A stretch of DNA of 18,252 bases from positions 25,984-44,235 of the forward strand of contig DJVG01000020.1 of assembly GCA_002441095.1 (NCBI GenBank). Reading direction: 5' to 3'. A program made the position numbers and the translations under genes. A model generated the notes under the pieces. That model was not told the origin of the DNA. It worked only from the letters and a program-made list of their open reading frames with translations, and ran no database searches. This DNA is from Elusimicrobia bacterium UBA6262. GTDB lineage: Bacteria > CAYTYR01 > UBA6262. Shown here piece by piece: positions 1 through 7,938 of the stretch (its first letter is position 1; each line of letters starts with the position of its first letter).

Positions 1-543
1 CACTTCAGCGACACTCGGATCAGGCACATAAGGTCCCAGCCATTCTGCAGTCAATTCTTTAACCGGGACAGTCCACAGTTTTTCATTATAACCAAACATA
101 AAGTGCCGGGCAATACCGCGGCCAAAATGTCGCAAAACCCATTCATAAAATCCGTCTTTATCGCTCGGTCCAGGCCCGGCTTGAATCCTGGCGGCAATAA
201 AACCCAGGACACATTCTTTAATAACTTTTTCCGGTAAGCCATAGGTATTCGCCTGGAACGGATAACGGGTATAGGTTTGATGAGAGTAAATCCAGCTATT
301 GCGGTGATGTGCAGAGAGCTGGCCGTGCAGCAAAGTCTTGACTAGTGTTTTGGTTCCTGGCTTTTTCAGATGCAGCAAGTGACCGGTATAATCAAATAAA
401 AAACCATCCTGGGATACAGTGCGGCAAAGTCCGCCAATGCTGTTTTCCTTTTCATATATTCCGTAGTCCAGGGACCGGGGCAACAGCCGCGCACAGTTTA
501 AACCGGTAATCCCTGCCCCCAGGATAACGACTTGCTTATTCAT
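1..543 (-). CDS. FAD-dependent oxidoreductase, amine-oxidase/UDP-galactopyranose-mutase-like (N-terminal part)
   Basis: I translated this frame directly: it is open for 181 codons from an ATG at 543 to the window edge, so the C-terminal part lies outside. The N-terminus has a Rossmann dinucleotide-binding motif (VILGAGITGL, Gly9, Gly11, Gly14), an acidic residue ending the second strand (Glu31) and then an IGGLCRT stretch, as in flavoproteins of the amine oxidase, protoporphyrinogen oxidase and UDP-galactopyranose mutase superfamily. A YPFQ..YGLP segment near residue 92 and a GYNEKLW segment near residue 154 recall mutase-like proteins of polysaccharide gene sets. The start overlaps the end of the upstream WecA-like gene by 8 bp (ATGAATAA), so the two are probably translationally coupled, which favours a role in cell-surface sugar metabolism. 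The substrate cannot be told from this fragment; a carotenoid or porphyrin oxidase is the alternative. Confidence 0.8.
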   Translation of the reverse strand, partial: MNKQVVILGAGITGLNCARLLPRSLDYGIYEKENSIGGLCRTVSQDGFLFDYTGHLLHLKKPGTKTLVKTLLHGQLSAHHRNSWIYSHQTYTRYPFQANTYGLPEKVIKECVLGFIAARIQAGPGPSDKDGFYEWVLRHFGRGIARHFMFGYNEKLWTVPVKELTAEWLGPYVPDPSVAEV

Positions 544-1549
544 GAGCGTGAGGTTTCTCCATATCTACTTTGCTTAAAGCAATGCCGATGCTTACGGAAA
601 ATAAAACGACCAGGATGTAGATGCCCACCGCCCAGCGGAAACTCGCCTTAGAGATCATTAAGGCAGCAGTGCTCAGGCATACGGAAACTATATATGCTGT
701 CAGCACTACTTTGCTCCTGGAAAATCCCAGTTTTTCCAAACGCAGGGCAAAATGGTCAAGACTGCCATGAAAAATGTTCTTCCCTTGTTTAAAGCGTAGT
801 ATCATCACCAGGAAAGTGTCATAGATAGGTATTCCCAGGATCAAAATAGGCGCATATAAAGCAATATTATTTACCTTGGAATAACTGGTACCAATAGAAA
901 GCACCGCCAACACAAATCCTAATACTAAACTGCCGGAATCACCCATAAATATCCTGGCGGGAGGGAAATTATAGCGCAGAAATCCTAATGCTGCCCCCGC
1001 CAGCGCCGCGGCGGTATAGTTCACATAGGTCTGCTCTGAAGGCGGATTAATGAAAAGGAAAGCCAGCGCCGCGATAACTGCGACGCCGCTGCTTAATCCG
1101 TCCATAATATCGATAATATTGAGCGCATTGGTCACTCCTACCACCCAGAGGATGGTCAGGATAATAGCGATGTAATCAGGAGTGATAAACTTGATCCTGA
1201 TATCAAAAATGATCAGGAGGGTAGCAATGAGCACCTCCAGAAATAATTTTACCTTAAAGGACAATGGCCGCAGGTCATCCACCAGGCCCAGGATCATGAC
1301 CAAAGTAGCGCCGATAATAATGACCGTGATTTCCTTGAAAGGGAGTCCGAGCACCAAAGCTATGACGATGGCTAAAATGAAGGCCAGGTAAATCGCTAAT
1401 CCGCCTAAATAAGCTACCGGCGCACGGTGAGTCTTAATCGGATTAGGATGGTCCATGATATTAAGTTTAACCGCCAATATCCTGACTAAAGGAGTAAAGA
1501 TCAGGGACAAAGCCAGGGCTGAGGCGAAAATGATCAGATTCTTGGGCAT
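536..1549 (-). CDS. WecA/MraY-family undecaprenyl-phosphate sugar-1-phosphate transferase
   Basis: This 337-residue integral membrane protein belongs to the polyprenyl-phosphate N-acetylhexosamine-1-phosphate transferase family. Such enzymes move a sugar-1-phosphate from a UDP-sugar to undecaprenyl phosphate at the inner face of the cytoplasmic membrane, starting glycan assembly. Visible signatures are HRAPVAYLGGLA (41-52), the Asp pair GLVDD (88-92), NALNIIDIMDGLSSG (141-155), MGDSGSLVLG (202-211) and a terminal loop with SLDHFALRL (263-271). About ten hydrophobic segments are spread through the protein. The loop has a DHFALRL form rather than the HHRL-type motif of MraY, so it is more likely WecA-like than the peptidoglycan enzyme. 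It lies 12 bp after the TPR gene and overlaps the following flavoprotein gene. Only a weak GAGAG ribosome site precedes the ATG. Sugar specificity is unknown. Confidence 0.88.
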   Translation of the reverse strand: MPKNLIIFASALALSLIFTPLVRILAVKLNIMDHPNPIKTHRAPVAYLGGLAIYLAFILAIVIALVLGLPFKEITVIIIGATLVMILGLVDDLRPLSFKVKLFLEVLIATLLIIFDIRIKFITPDYIAIILTILWVVGVTNALNIIDIMDGLSSGVAVIAALAFLFINPPSEQTYVNYTAAALAGAALGFLRYNFPPARIFMGDSGSLVLGFVLAVLSIGTSYSKVNNIALYAPILILGIPIYDTFLVMILRFKQGKNIFHGSLDHFALRLEKLGFSRSKVVLTAYIVSVCLSTAALMISKASFRWAVGIYILVVLFSVSIGIALSKVDMEKPHAHE

Positions 1550-1561
1550 TTTCTCTCTTGG

Positions 1562-2896
1562 TTACTTTTGAGATAAAAAAGCGATACGCGATTCGGCCAC
1601 GATCACCCAGATACTTTCGGGAAAATCCTGAATGACCTTCTGGTAGGTATCGATCGCTTTCCGGTTATCTTTTAACTGTTCACAGCACTGCGCAATATAA
1701 TAATAAGCATAATCAAGAAATTCGGCCTGCGGGTAATTATTTATGAACTTTTCATAGGCCGCAATGGCTTCCGGGGCTTTTTGCATTTTTTTATAACACT
1801 CCCCTACTTTATACATAGCTTTACCGGCAAAAGAGCTATGGCCGTAAATATCCACTATCTTCTCGTATTCCTCGATCGCCCGCTCGGTCCGGTTGGTCTT
1901 GTACATATATATTTCAGCAATACTGAACTGGGCTTCGATAGCCAGTTTGGTTTGGCCATAATTAGTGATCAGTTTCCTGAAATATTCCAGGCTGTCTTCA
2001 TATTTTTTATCTTCATAAAAACGCTCGGCCAGCACATACATACTCAATGGCTCATAATTCTCTTCGGGATTATCTTCGATAAGCTTTATCCGGGCGTGAG
2101 CGATCTTGATCCACTTGCTTTGGGGATATTTCTCCATCAATACTTTATAGGCTGTCCGGGCTTTAGTGAAATTATAGATATTAAAGAAATAAAGATTCCC
2201 GAGTTTTTGCTGGATCTCTTCCAGGCAGGTCGAGTCGGCATAATTATTAATAAAATCAGTATAATCTTTTTCCATTTGGGAGATTAAATTCTTGTCTTCA
2301 GGCTTTAATCCTAATTGAAATTCGGAGACCAGGCATTTTGCCAGCTGGACATATTCTGATTTTTTGTAGTAATTAATATAGTTCTGATAATCGCCAACCC
2401 CGTCATTGGTACTGGTATGCTCACTGTTAACCGCTGGTTTCAATTTGTTCTTAATACGATGTTCCACGGCCTTTAAATAATTTATATATTCTTCCAGTTT
2501 CTTGGCCTTAGCGGTACTGCCATAATGCAGGAAAACTCCGAGCAGCAACAAACCGAGGATAGATCCGACTATCGCTAACACGGCTGGGCTGGTGAGCCAG
2601 TCATAAGGTGATGTTCTTTCTGGCTGCGACTCCCGGGTAGATTCGCCTTGAATGATCTGGCTAAAGGCTAATTCATTCTTTGCTTGTGCTGCCCAACTAC
2701 TGCGCGGGCTCAAGATCAAGGAACGTTTCAAATTAGTAACGGCGGCAGCATAGTCTCCCGCCTGCAATGCCTGCGTCCCTTTCTTATAAAACCCAATACC
2801 AATACTTTGACGGTACCGGCCAATGCCTAAAAACAGGCCAAGTACAAGGATTAACATAAAGATTATTTTAGTTTGTCTTTTCATGATTGTCTTCAT
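1562..2896 (-). CDS. Membrane-anchored tetratricopeptide repeat protein
   Basis: This 444-residue protein of unknown function has two hydrophobic segments, at about residues 11-25 and 104-124. One TPR-like unit lies between them (34-66). A long C-terminal region from about residue 215 onward holds four or five TPR units of the YbgF/BamD style, each closing with a Y-P or F-P turn (for example EKYPQSKW, NNYPQAEF and QDFPESIW). TPR arrays are protein-binding scaffolds; in this style they often serve envelope assembly or secretion. The gene begins 4 bp after ispG with AGGTG as ribosome site, and ends 12 bp before the WecA-like gene, so it is co-transcribed with envelope precursor genes. A second Met (residue 5) is a possible start. 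Which side of the membrane the C-terminal array faces cannot be settled from the sequence. Confidence 0.8.
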   Translation of the reverse strand: MKTIMKRQTKIIFMLILVLGLFLGIGRYRQSIGIGFYKKGTQALQAGDYAAAVTNLKRSLILSPRSSWAAQAKNELAFSQIIQGESTRESQPERTSPYDWLTSPAVLAIVGSILGLLLLGVFLHYGSTAKAKKLEEYINYLKAVEHRIKNKLKPAVNSEHTSTNDGVGDYQNYINYYKKSEYVQLAKCLVSEFQLGLKPEDKNLISQMEKDYTDFINNYADSTCLEEIQQKLGNLYFFNIYNFTKARTAYKVLMEKYPQSKWIKIAHARIKLIEDNPEENYEPLSMYVLAERFYEDKKYEDSLEYFRKLITNYGQTKLAIEAQFSIAEIYMYKTNRTERAIEEYEKIVDIYGHSSFAGKAMYKVGECYKKMQKAPEAIAAYEKFINNYPQAEFLDYAYYYIAQCCEQLKDNRKAIDTYQKVIQDFPESIWVIVAESRIAFLSQK

Positions 2897-2900
2897 GGTT

Positions 2901-3971
2901 TCACCTGTGCCATTTTTTTATTTCTTTTTCCATTACCGGATAAAATTCTTTTTCCCTGATCTTTTTAATAATTTTCCCGCGCCTGAAGAGCAACCCTTCG
3001 CTTCTGCCCCCGGCTAACCCAAAATCTGCTTCCCGCGCTTCTCCCGGGCCATTAACCGCGCAACCCATTATCGCGATCTTCAGCGGCAGTTTCCAGGAAG
3101 CTTGCGGCTGGTTCATAATTCTTTTGTACACCCGGTTGGCTAAAGTGACAATATCTATCTGCGCCCTTGAGCACGTCGGGCAGGATATTATTTCGGGATA
3201 ATACATACGTAAACCCAGGCTCTGCAAAATAGCATAAGCCACCTTAACCTCTTCTTCAGGAGCGCTGGTCAATGATACCCGGACCGTATCCCCTATGCCT
3301 TCAGACAGCATAGTCCCTATTCCTACGCTTGACTTTATGATACCGGCTTCAGCTACTCCGGCTTCAGTGATCCCCAGATGCAGTGGATAATCAAACTTCT
3401 GGGACGCCAGCCTGTACGCTTTAATAGTAGCCGGGACATCAGTTGCTTTTAAAGAAAGTACAATATCCTTAAAGCCGGCATTTTCAAAGAATTGGATATA
3501 ATCGGCTAACGCCCTGACCATCAGTGTGGCTTTGTCTACGCGGCGATTCTGGTGCAAGGACTTAAGTGAACCGGAATTTACCCCGATACGGATGGCAATT
3601 TTCCTGGCTTTGGCCCGGTCGAGGACCACGGTTAGCTTGTCCTTGGAAATATTACCGGGATTGATCCTGATCTTATCCACTCCCTGGTTAATGGCTTCCA
3701 CTGCCAGTTGCCATTGGAAATGGATATCTGCAACTAGAGGTATCCTGATCTGTTTCTTAATTTTAGACAAGCATAAAGCCGCGGCCATATCCGGCACACC
3801 AACGCGGATTATCTCACAATTAATTTTTTCCAGTCTTTTTATCTGCGCAACTGTGGAGGCGACATCAGTGGTTATGGTTTTGGCCATAGACTGCACGGCA
3901 ATCGGATTGTTTCCTCCGATCTTCACCCCGCCAATATTCACAACTCTTGTTTTGTTTCTGCTATACGCCAT
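2901..3971 (-). CDS. ispG: 4-hydroxy-3-methylbut-2-en-1-yl diphosphate synthase (IspG/GcpE)
   Basis: IspG converts methylerythritol cyclodiphosphate to HMBPP, the penultimate step of the DXP isoprenoid pathway, in the cytoplasm with a [4Fe-4S] cluster and two electrons. The 356-residue length fits the bacterial two-domain form. The N-terminal TIM-barrel part carries VADIHF (80-85) and RINPGN (102-107). The cluster ligands are visible as Cys264, Cys267 (SCPTCSR) and Cys304 (MGCAVNGPGE), with Glu311 as the usual fourth ligand. It follows rseP after 17 bp, the place often held by ispG or proS in this cluster. The ATG start lies inside a degenerate GCGTATA repeat and I see no convincing Shine-Dalgarno sequence, so initiation may depend on coupling to rseP. 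A 2[4Fe-4S] ferredoxin gene upstream in the same gene string is a plausible electron donor (inference). Confidence 0.97.
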   Translation of the reverse strand: MAYSRNKTRVVNIGGVKIGGNNPIAVQSMAKTITTDVASTVAQIKRLEKINCEIIRVGVPDMAAALCLSKIKKQIRIPLVADIHFQWQLAVEAINQGVDKIRINPGNISKDKLTVVLDRAKARKIAIRIGVNSGSLKSLHQNRRVDKATLMVRALADYIQFFENAGFKDIVLSLKATDVPATIKAYRLASQKFDYPLHLGITEAGVAEAGIIKSSVGIGTMLSEGIGDTVRVSLTSAPEEEVKVAYAILQSLGLRMYYPEIISCPTCSRAQIDIVTLANRVYKRIMNQPQASWKLPLKIAIMGCAVNGPGEAREADFGLAGGRSEGLLFRRGKIIKKIREKEFYPVMEKEIKKWHR

Positions 3972-3989
3972 ACGCTGCCCGCTATAAGC
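3962..3989. repeat. Degenerate heptamer array (TATACGC type) over the ispG start
   Basis: Read on the plus strand this is TATACGC, CATACGC, TGCCCGC, TATAAGC, i.e. four consecutive 7-bp units; on the coding strand the unit is GCGTATA. It fills the rseP-ispG gap and runs over the first codons of ispG. The same heptamer occurs at 7939-7959. Confidence 0.65.
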
Positions 3990-5032
3990 TATTTTGGTCC
4001 TGGTATGAGCAATCTGACTATATCTTTATATGTGGCAAACAAAAAGATGAGCAACAATAAAGCTAGGCCAATAGTTTGCGCAATTTTTACTTTTTCCGCA
4101 TTAACCGGTTTCCCTTTGATCGCTTCAATTACCAGAAAAAGTATGTGTCCGCCATCGAGTATCGGTATCGGAAAGAGATTAAATACTCCCAGATTAATGC
4201 TCAGGACGGCGATAAAAGCGACCAGGCTGGCAAACCCGGCCTTAACACCTACGCTGATCATCTGGGCAATACCCACTGGACCTGATACTTCGGGTGCGAT
4301 CTGGCCAGAGACCATCCACCAGATAGCTTTCAAGGTTATGACTGTCCAGGAGTAGGTTTCTGCACAACCTTTAATGAAAGCATTTAAGGGGTTATCCCGT
4401 TCCAATTTTTGGCTTGAACGGATCCCTAAAATCCCCACTTTCCGTTCTTTATCATATTCAGGAATAAGGCGTAATATTAATGGTTTTTTATCACGAAGCA
4501 CTTCCAAGCGCAATTCTTTGCCGTAATTTGGCTGGATGATCTTAGTTAACTCCTCCCAGCCCTTTATTTCCTGGTTGTTCACTTTAGTGACAATGTCACC
4601 TTCTTTTATTCCGGCTTTAAAAGCAGGAGTGTTTTCGTAAACATAACCAATGCGGGTAGTCGAAGTATCAGGGACACTGACCCCAACCATGAAAATAATA
4701 GTAAATAATAAAATCGCCAGGACAAAATTCATGACCGGCCCGAAAGCTACAATAGCCGCCCGTTTGTACCATTTTTGTGCTAAATAACTCCGCGGCGCTT
4801 TAGCATTTGGATCGCCAGCTTCATCGCCTAACATACGCACATAGCCGCCTAAAGGGAACAAATTTACACTATAATGGGTTTCCTTACCCTTAAAGCCAAA
4901 CCATTCCGGCCCAAATCCTATGGCGAATTTTTCTACTTTTACTTTCAGCAGCTTGGCAATAATATAATGTCCAAATTCATGAAAAACGACCAGCAGGCTG
5001 AAAGCTATAATAATGATCAGAGTAACCAGCAT
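3989..5032 (-). CDS. rseP: Site-2 zinc metalloprotease RseP
   Basis: This 347-residue membrane protease of the S2P family cuts transmembrane segments of regulatory or signal-peptide substrates within the bilayer. The zinc site is visible as HEFGH (His18, Glu19, His22) in the first hydrophobic segment, and the third ligand Asp293 lies in the LDGGH motif of a late segment (NLFPIPILDGGH). A single PDZ domain (about 125-195, with AGIKEGDIVTKVN) sits between the membrane parts, unlike the two-PDZ E. coli protein of about 450 residues. About four membrane segments are apparent. It starts 3 bp after dxr with purine-rich sequence ahead of its ATG, in the usual dxr-rseP order. A matching anti-sigma factor is not in the window, so the substrate is unknown. 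Confidence 0.96.
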   Translation of the reverse strand: MLVTLIIIIAFSLLVVFHEFGHYIIAKLLKVKVEKFAIGFGPEWFGFKGKETHYSVNLFPLGGYVRMLGDEAGDPNAKAPRSYLAQKWYKRAAIVAFGPVMNFVLAILLFTIIFMVGVSVPDTSTTRIGYVYENTPAFKAGIKEGDIVTKVNNQEIKGWEELTKIIQPNYGKELRLEVLRDKKPLILRLIPEYDKERKVGILGIRSSQKLERDNPLNAFIKGCAETYSWTVITLKAIWWMVSGQIAPEVSGPVGIAQMISVGVKAGFASLVAFIAVLSINLGVFNLFPIPILDGGHILFLVIEAIKGKPVNAEKVKIAQTIGLALLLLIFLFATYKDIVRLLIPGPK

Positions 5033-5035
5033 TTC

Positions 5036-6196
5036 TTATCCTAACCTTTTAATATATTTTTTGGCTTCTGTCCTGGCCCAGTCAGCAGCCTTGATTATTT
5101 TGCTCAAAGTGGGCCGGTCTATTGATTTGTGCTTTTTCATTACGTTATCAATCACCTTGCTGATCTGGATAAAACCAATTTTATTCTCCAAAAAGCTCTG
5201 TACCGCTATTTCATCCGCTGCGCTCATCACCGCCGGCATAGTCCCGCCGATTCTGGCTGCCTGGAAAGCATATTTCAGGCAGGGGAACCGGGAAAACTCA
5301 GGCTTGGTAAATGTTAATTTTCCTGTCCTGGCTAAATCCAGCTTGGGCAGGTCATTGGCCGGCCGGTCCGGGTAACACAGCGCATATTGGATCGGCAGTT
5401 TCATATCCGGGACAGCCATCTGGGCGATAACTGAACCATCAGTGAATTCTACCATGGAATGGACAATACTTTCCGGATGTATGACTATCTGTATTTTTGC
5501 CAGCTCTATGCCAAAAAGATGATGAGCTTCTATGACTTCAAATCCTTTATTCATCAATGTAGCTGAATCCACAGTCACCTTGCGGCCCATATTCCAGGTC
5601 GGATGCGCTAAAGTCCTGGTAACATCAACGAAGAATAATTCCTGCTGGCTCAACTGCCAAAATGGCCCTCCTGAGGCGGTCAGGATCAAGCGGGAAACAT
5701 TTTTTGCCGGTTCATTTTTAAGGCACTGCCAAAGAGCTGAATGTTCGCTGTCAACCGGCAGTATCTTTACTTTGCGGCGGCTGGCTTCGGCCATAACGAT
5801 CGAGCCAGCCATGACCAGCACTTCCTTATTGGCTAAAGCTATATCCCGGCCTTTGGCAATGGCGGCCAAAGTCGGTTCTAAACCCAAAGCTCCAATTAAC
5901 GAAGAAACAATCAGGTCCACCCCGGTCCAGGTCGCAGCAGTTAATAAGCCTTCCGGGCCATGCAAGATCCGTATCTGCTGGCGATATTTCTTTTTTAGCC
6001 GGGCGGCGGCCTCGACAGTACCGACTACTACAACTTCCGGATGAAAGCGCTGGATCTGCTTTTCCAGTAGATCAAGGTTGTTATTGCCGGTCAGGCCTAC
6101 TACCCGGAACCGGTCACGGTTGGCGGCCGCGACTTCCAATGTGCTTACGCCTATTGACCCGGTTGATCCCAGAATGACTATTTTCTTCATCGGCAT
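5036..6196 (-). CDS. dxr: 1-deoxy-D-xylulose-5-phosphate reductoisomerase
   Basis: Dxr makes 2-C-methyl-D-erythritol 4-phosphate from DXP using NADPH and a divalent metal, the committed step of the non-mevalonate isoprenoid route. Seen in the sequence are the NADPH loop GSTGSIG near the N-terminus, the metal and substrate region VDSEHSALWQCL, TASGGPF, the long MGRKVTVDSATLMNKGFE segment and HPESIVHSM. Length (about 386 residues) is usual. The frame is open to an ATG at 6208, but I prefer the ATG at 6196: it overlaps the cdsA stop as TGATG, has GGA 7 nt upstream, and puts GSTGSIG close to the N-terminus as in known enzymes. An ATG at 6190 is also possible. It lies between cdsA and rseP as in many bacteria, which suggests translational coupling. 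Confidence 0.96.
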   Translation of the reverse strand: MPMKKIVILGSTGSIGVSTLEVAAANRDRFRVVGLTGNNNLDLLEKQIQRFHPEVVVVGTVEAAARLKKKYRQQIRILHGPEGLLTAATWTGVDLIVSSLIGALGLEPTLAAIAKGRDIALANKEVLVMAGSIVMAEASRRKVKILPVDSEHSALWQCLKNEPAKNVSRLILTASGGPFWQLSQQELFFVDVTRTLAHPTWNMGRKVTVDSATLMNKGFEVIEAHHLFGIELAKIQIVIHPESIVHSMVEFTDGSVIAQMAVPDMKLPIQYALCYPDRPANDLPKLDLARTGKLTFTKPEFSRFPCLKYAFQAARIGGTMPAVMSAADEIAVQSFLENKIGFIQISKVIDNVMKKHKSIDRPTLSKIIKAADWARTEAKKYIKRLG

Positions 6197-7014
6197 CAGA
6201 GCATCCATTTAATTAAATAATACACCAGTGGGCCGGTTAAAATAAAGCTGTCAAAACGATCGAGAATGCCGCCATGCCCGGGGATTAATCCACCGCTGTC
6301 TTTGCTGTCAAAATTTCGTTTTAAAGACGATTCTGCCAGATCGCTCAACTGCGCGATGATGGTAATTGCCAGGATCAAGCCAAGAGTGGGCAGCCAGGGT
6401 TTTTGCGGCAAGAGAAAGAATTTGACTGCGCTGCCGGTTATAAGCCCGGCCAGAATTCCGCTCCCGGCCCCTTCCCATGTTTTATGAGGACTTATCGCTG
6501 GAAACATTTTGTTTTTGCCAAAACGTTTGCCCAGGATATAAGCGGCTATATCAACCGCCCAGATTACCAGGAATATTAAATATGTATATTCACGGCCTAA
6601 GGGGAATTCTTCCCTGATCAATAATAAATAACTTAAGGTCCAGCTCAGGTAAAACACTCCGGTAAAAGCTAAGGCAGTTTGCTGCCAGGAGATGACAGTG
6701 GTTCGGGAGAAAACAGTGATCAAGATTATGACGGTAAGAAAAATTGTGGTAAGCAGATCCGCAGGATTATGATGAAATGATTGATTTTGCCCGTTATTCA
6801 AATAGATCAGCAGGCTCAATAAGAGCGCAGCGGCAAAACTGGCCAGTTTCAGGCTGCGTTGCGATATATTAGCCAGGCTCAGGAATTCAGCCAATCCGGC
6901 AATGATGATTATTTCGATCAATAGCAAGTATACCGGCCCACCCAGGTAAATAGCGGTGAGAATTAACGGGACACCGATGATACTGGAAATTAATCTTTTA
7001 CTAAATTCCTCCAA
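6196..7014 (-). CDS. cdsA: Phosphatidate cytidylyltransferase
   Basis: CdsA condenses phosphatidic acid with CTP to give CDP-diacylglycerol, the precursor of the anionic and zwitterionic phospholipids, in the cytoplasmic membrane. The 272-residue protein has about seven or eight hydrophobic segments and ends with the family signature (IPGHGGILDRFDSFILTGP). A SPHKTWEG segment in the centre is also typical. The start is a TTG at 7014, inside the last codons of uppS (14 bp overlap). No ATG lies nearby, and the protein begins EEFSKRLISS, close to the usual family N-terminus. AGAGG just upstream could serve as ribosome site. The overlap at both ends indicates tight coupling with uppS and dxr. Confidence 0.95.
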   Translation of the reverse strand: MEEFSKRLISSIIGVPLILTAIYLGGPVYLLLIEIIIIAGLAEFLSLANISQRSLKLASFAAALLLSLLIYLNNGQNQSFHHNPADLLTTIFLTVIILITVFSRTTVISWQQTALAFTGVFYLSWTLSYLLLIREEFPLGREYTYLIFLVIWAVDIAAYILGKRFGKNKMFPAISPHKTWEGAGSGILAGLITGSAVKFFLLPQKPWLPTLGLILAITIIAQLSDLAESSLKRNFDSKDSGGLIPGHGGILDRFDSFILTGPLVYYLIKWML

Positions 7015-7744
7015 AACGCCTCTCCCTTTTCTGATATGCTATTATTGCTTTTAAGAGATCTATTTTGGTGAAATCAGGCCACATGACCGGAGTAAAATAC
7101 AACTCGCTATAGGCTAACTGCCAGAGCAAATAATTACTGATCCTTTCCTCTCCGCTGGTCCTGATCATGAGATCGACATCCCCAAGCTCGGGATGATACA
7201 AGTTCTGGCCTACTATGTGTTCGTTTATTTCAGCGATTGACAATTGACCAGTATTGACTTGTTTTATCAGCGCGCAGCAGGCATCGGTCAATTCCTGCCG
7301 GCCGCCATAGTTAAGGCAAAGGTTAAAGATCATTCCCCGGTGCTGCCTGGAACTTTCCATCGTATGGTTAATTACTTCTTTGGCCGCTGCCGGAAGATCC
7401 TCAAGATGCCCGGATATGACCAGTTTAACATCTTTGCGCACCAGGTTTTTCAGCTCTTTTTTTAGGTACTTAACCAGCAAAGACATCAGAAAAGAAACTT
7501 CCTGTTGCGGACGAGACCAATTTTCCGTAGAAAACGCATATAAGCTTAGAGCTTTAATCCCCAGGTCAGAAGCGGCAGTAACTATCTCGGAAACCCTTTT
7601 CGCACCCATGGCATGCCCGGATATCCTGGGTAAATGCTTACTTTTAGCCCAGCGCCCGTTGCCATCCATGATAATAGCTACATGCCCGGGTATGCTTAGC
7701 TGATCCAGCTCTTTTTCCAATGCGCTGCCACTGACCTTGGCCAT
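7001..7744 (-). CDS. uppS: Isoprenyl transferase (undecaprenyl diphosphate synthase)
   Basis: This cis-prenyltransferase of 247 residues extends farnesyl diphosphate with isopentenyl units, giving the C55 carrier lipid for peptidoglycan and surface glycans. Family motifs are clear: IIMDGNGRWA with catalytic Asp27, FSTENWSRP, NYGGRQELTDA, and the C-terminal DLMIRTSGEERISNYLLWQLAYSE followed by TPVMWPDF. It begins one base after the ferredoxin stop and overlaps cdsA. In this operon it is the link between the isoprenoid enzymes Dxr and IspG and the WecA-like transferase that needs undecaprenyl phosphate. The product chain length is inferred from the family, not shown by the sequence. Confidence 0.96.
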   Translation of the reverse strand: MAKVSGSALEKELDQLSIPGHVAIIMDGNGRWAKSKHLPRISGHAMGAKRVSEIVTAASDLGIKALSLYAFSTENWSRPQQEVSFLMSLLVKYLKKELKNLVRKDVKLVISGHLEDLPAAAKEVINHTMESSRQHRGMIFNLCLNYGGRQELTDACCALIKQVNTGQLSIAEINEHIVGQNLYHPELGDVDLMIRTSGEERISNYLLWQLAYSELYFTPVMWPDFTKIDLLKAIIAYQKRERRFGGI

Positions 7745-7745
7745 T

Positions 7746-7916
7746 TTATTCCTGACTGATAGCTTCTACCGGGCAATTGCCGGCGCAGGCGCCGCAATCA
7801 GTGCATTTATCAGCGGCTATTTTATATTTTTCCCCGTCTTCAGAGATGGCTGAGACCGGGCAGGTGTCCACACATGCTCCGCACGCTATACAAGCATCGC
7901 TAATTTTATAAGTCAT
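7746..7916 (-). CDS. 2[4Fe-4S] ferredoxin, 56 residues
   Basis: This gene was found by direct translation of the gap between frr and uppS. It encodes a 56-residue clostridial-type ferredoxin with two full cluster motifs: Cys9, Cys12, Cys15, Cys19-Pro and Cys38, Cys41, Cys44, Cys48-Pro (each C-x2-C-x2-C-x3-C-P). The two halves are similar (YKISDACIACGAC and YKIAADKCTDCGAC), showing the usual internal duplication. The ATG has AAGGAG 10 nt upstream, and the stop is one base from the uppS start, so it is certainly part of the operon. Such proteins carry low-potential electrons in anaerobes. Its placement with dxr and ispG suggests, but does not prove, that it serves IspG or IspH, which need a ferredoxin or flavodoxin. 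The spacing marks it as a real gene rather than chance. Confidence 0.93.
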   Translation of the reverse strand: MTYKISDACIACGACVDTCPVSAISEDGEKYKIAADKCTDCGACAGNCPVEAISQE

Positions 7917-7938
7917 TTTTCTTAATCTCCTTTTTTTC

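Noticed and set aside
1182..1391. Plus-strand small open frame of 69 codons
   Set aside because: It is antisense to the WecA-like gene and basic and Met-rich, as expected from the reverse of hydrophobic codons.
3526..3987. Plus-strand open frame of 153 codons
   Set aside because: It lies wholly opposite ispG, has no recognisable protein motif, and ispG is certain.
5532..6044. Plus-strand open frame of 170 codons
   Set aside because: It is antisense to dxr, Ser/Thr/Pro-rich and without family motifs; the same holds for the other plus-strand frames opposite rpsB, topA, dprA and the TPR gene.
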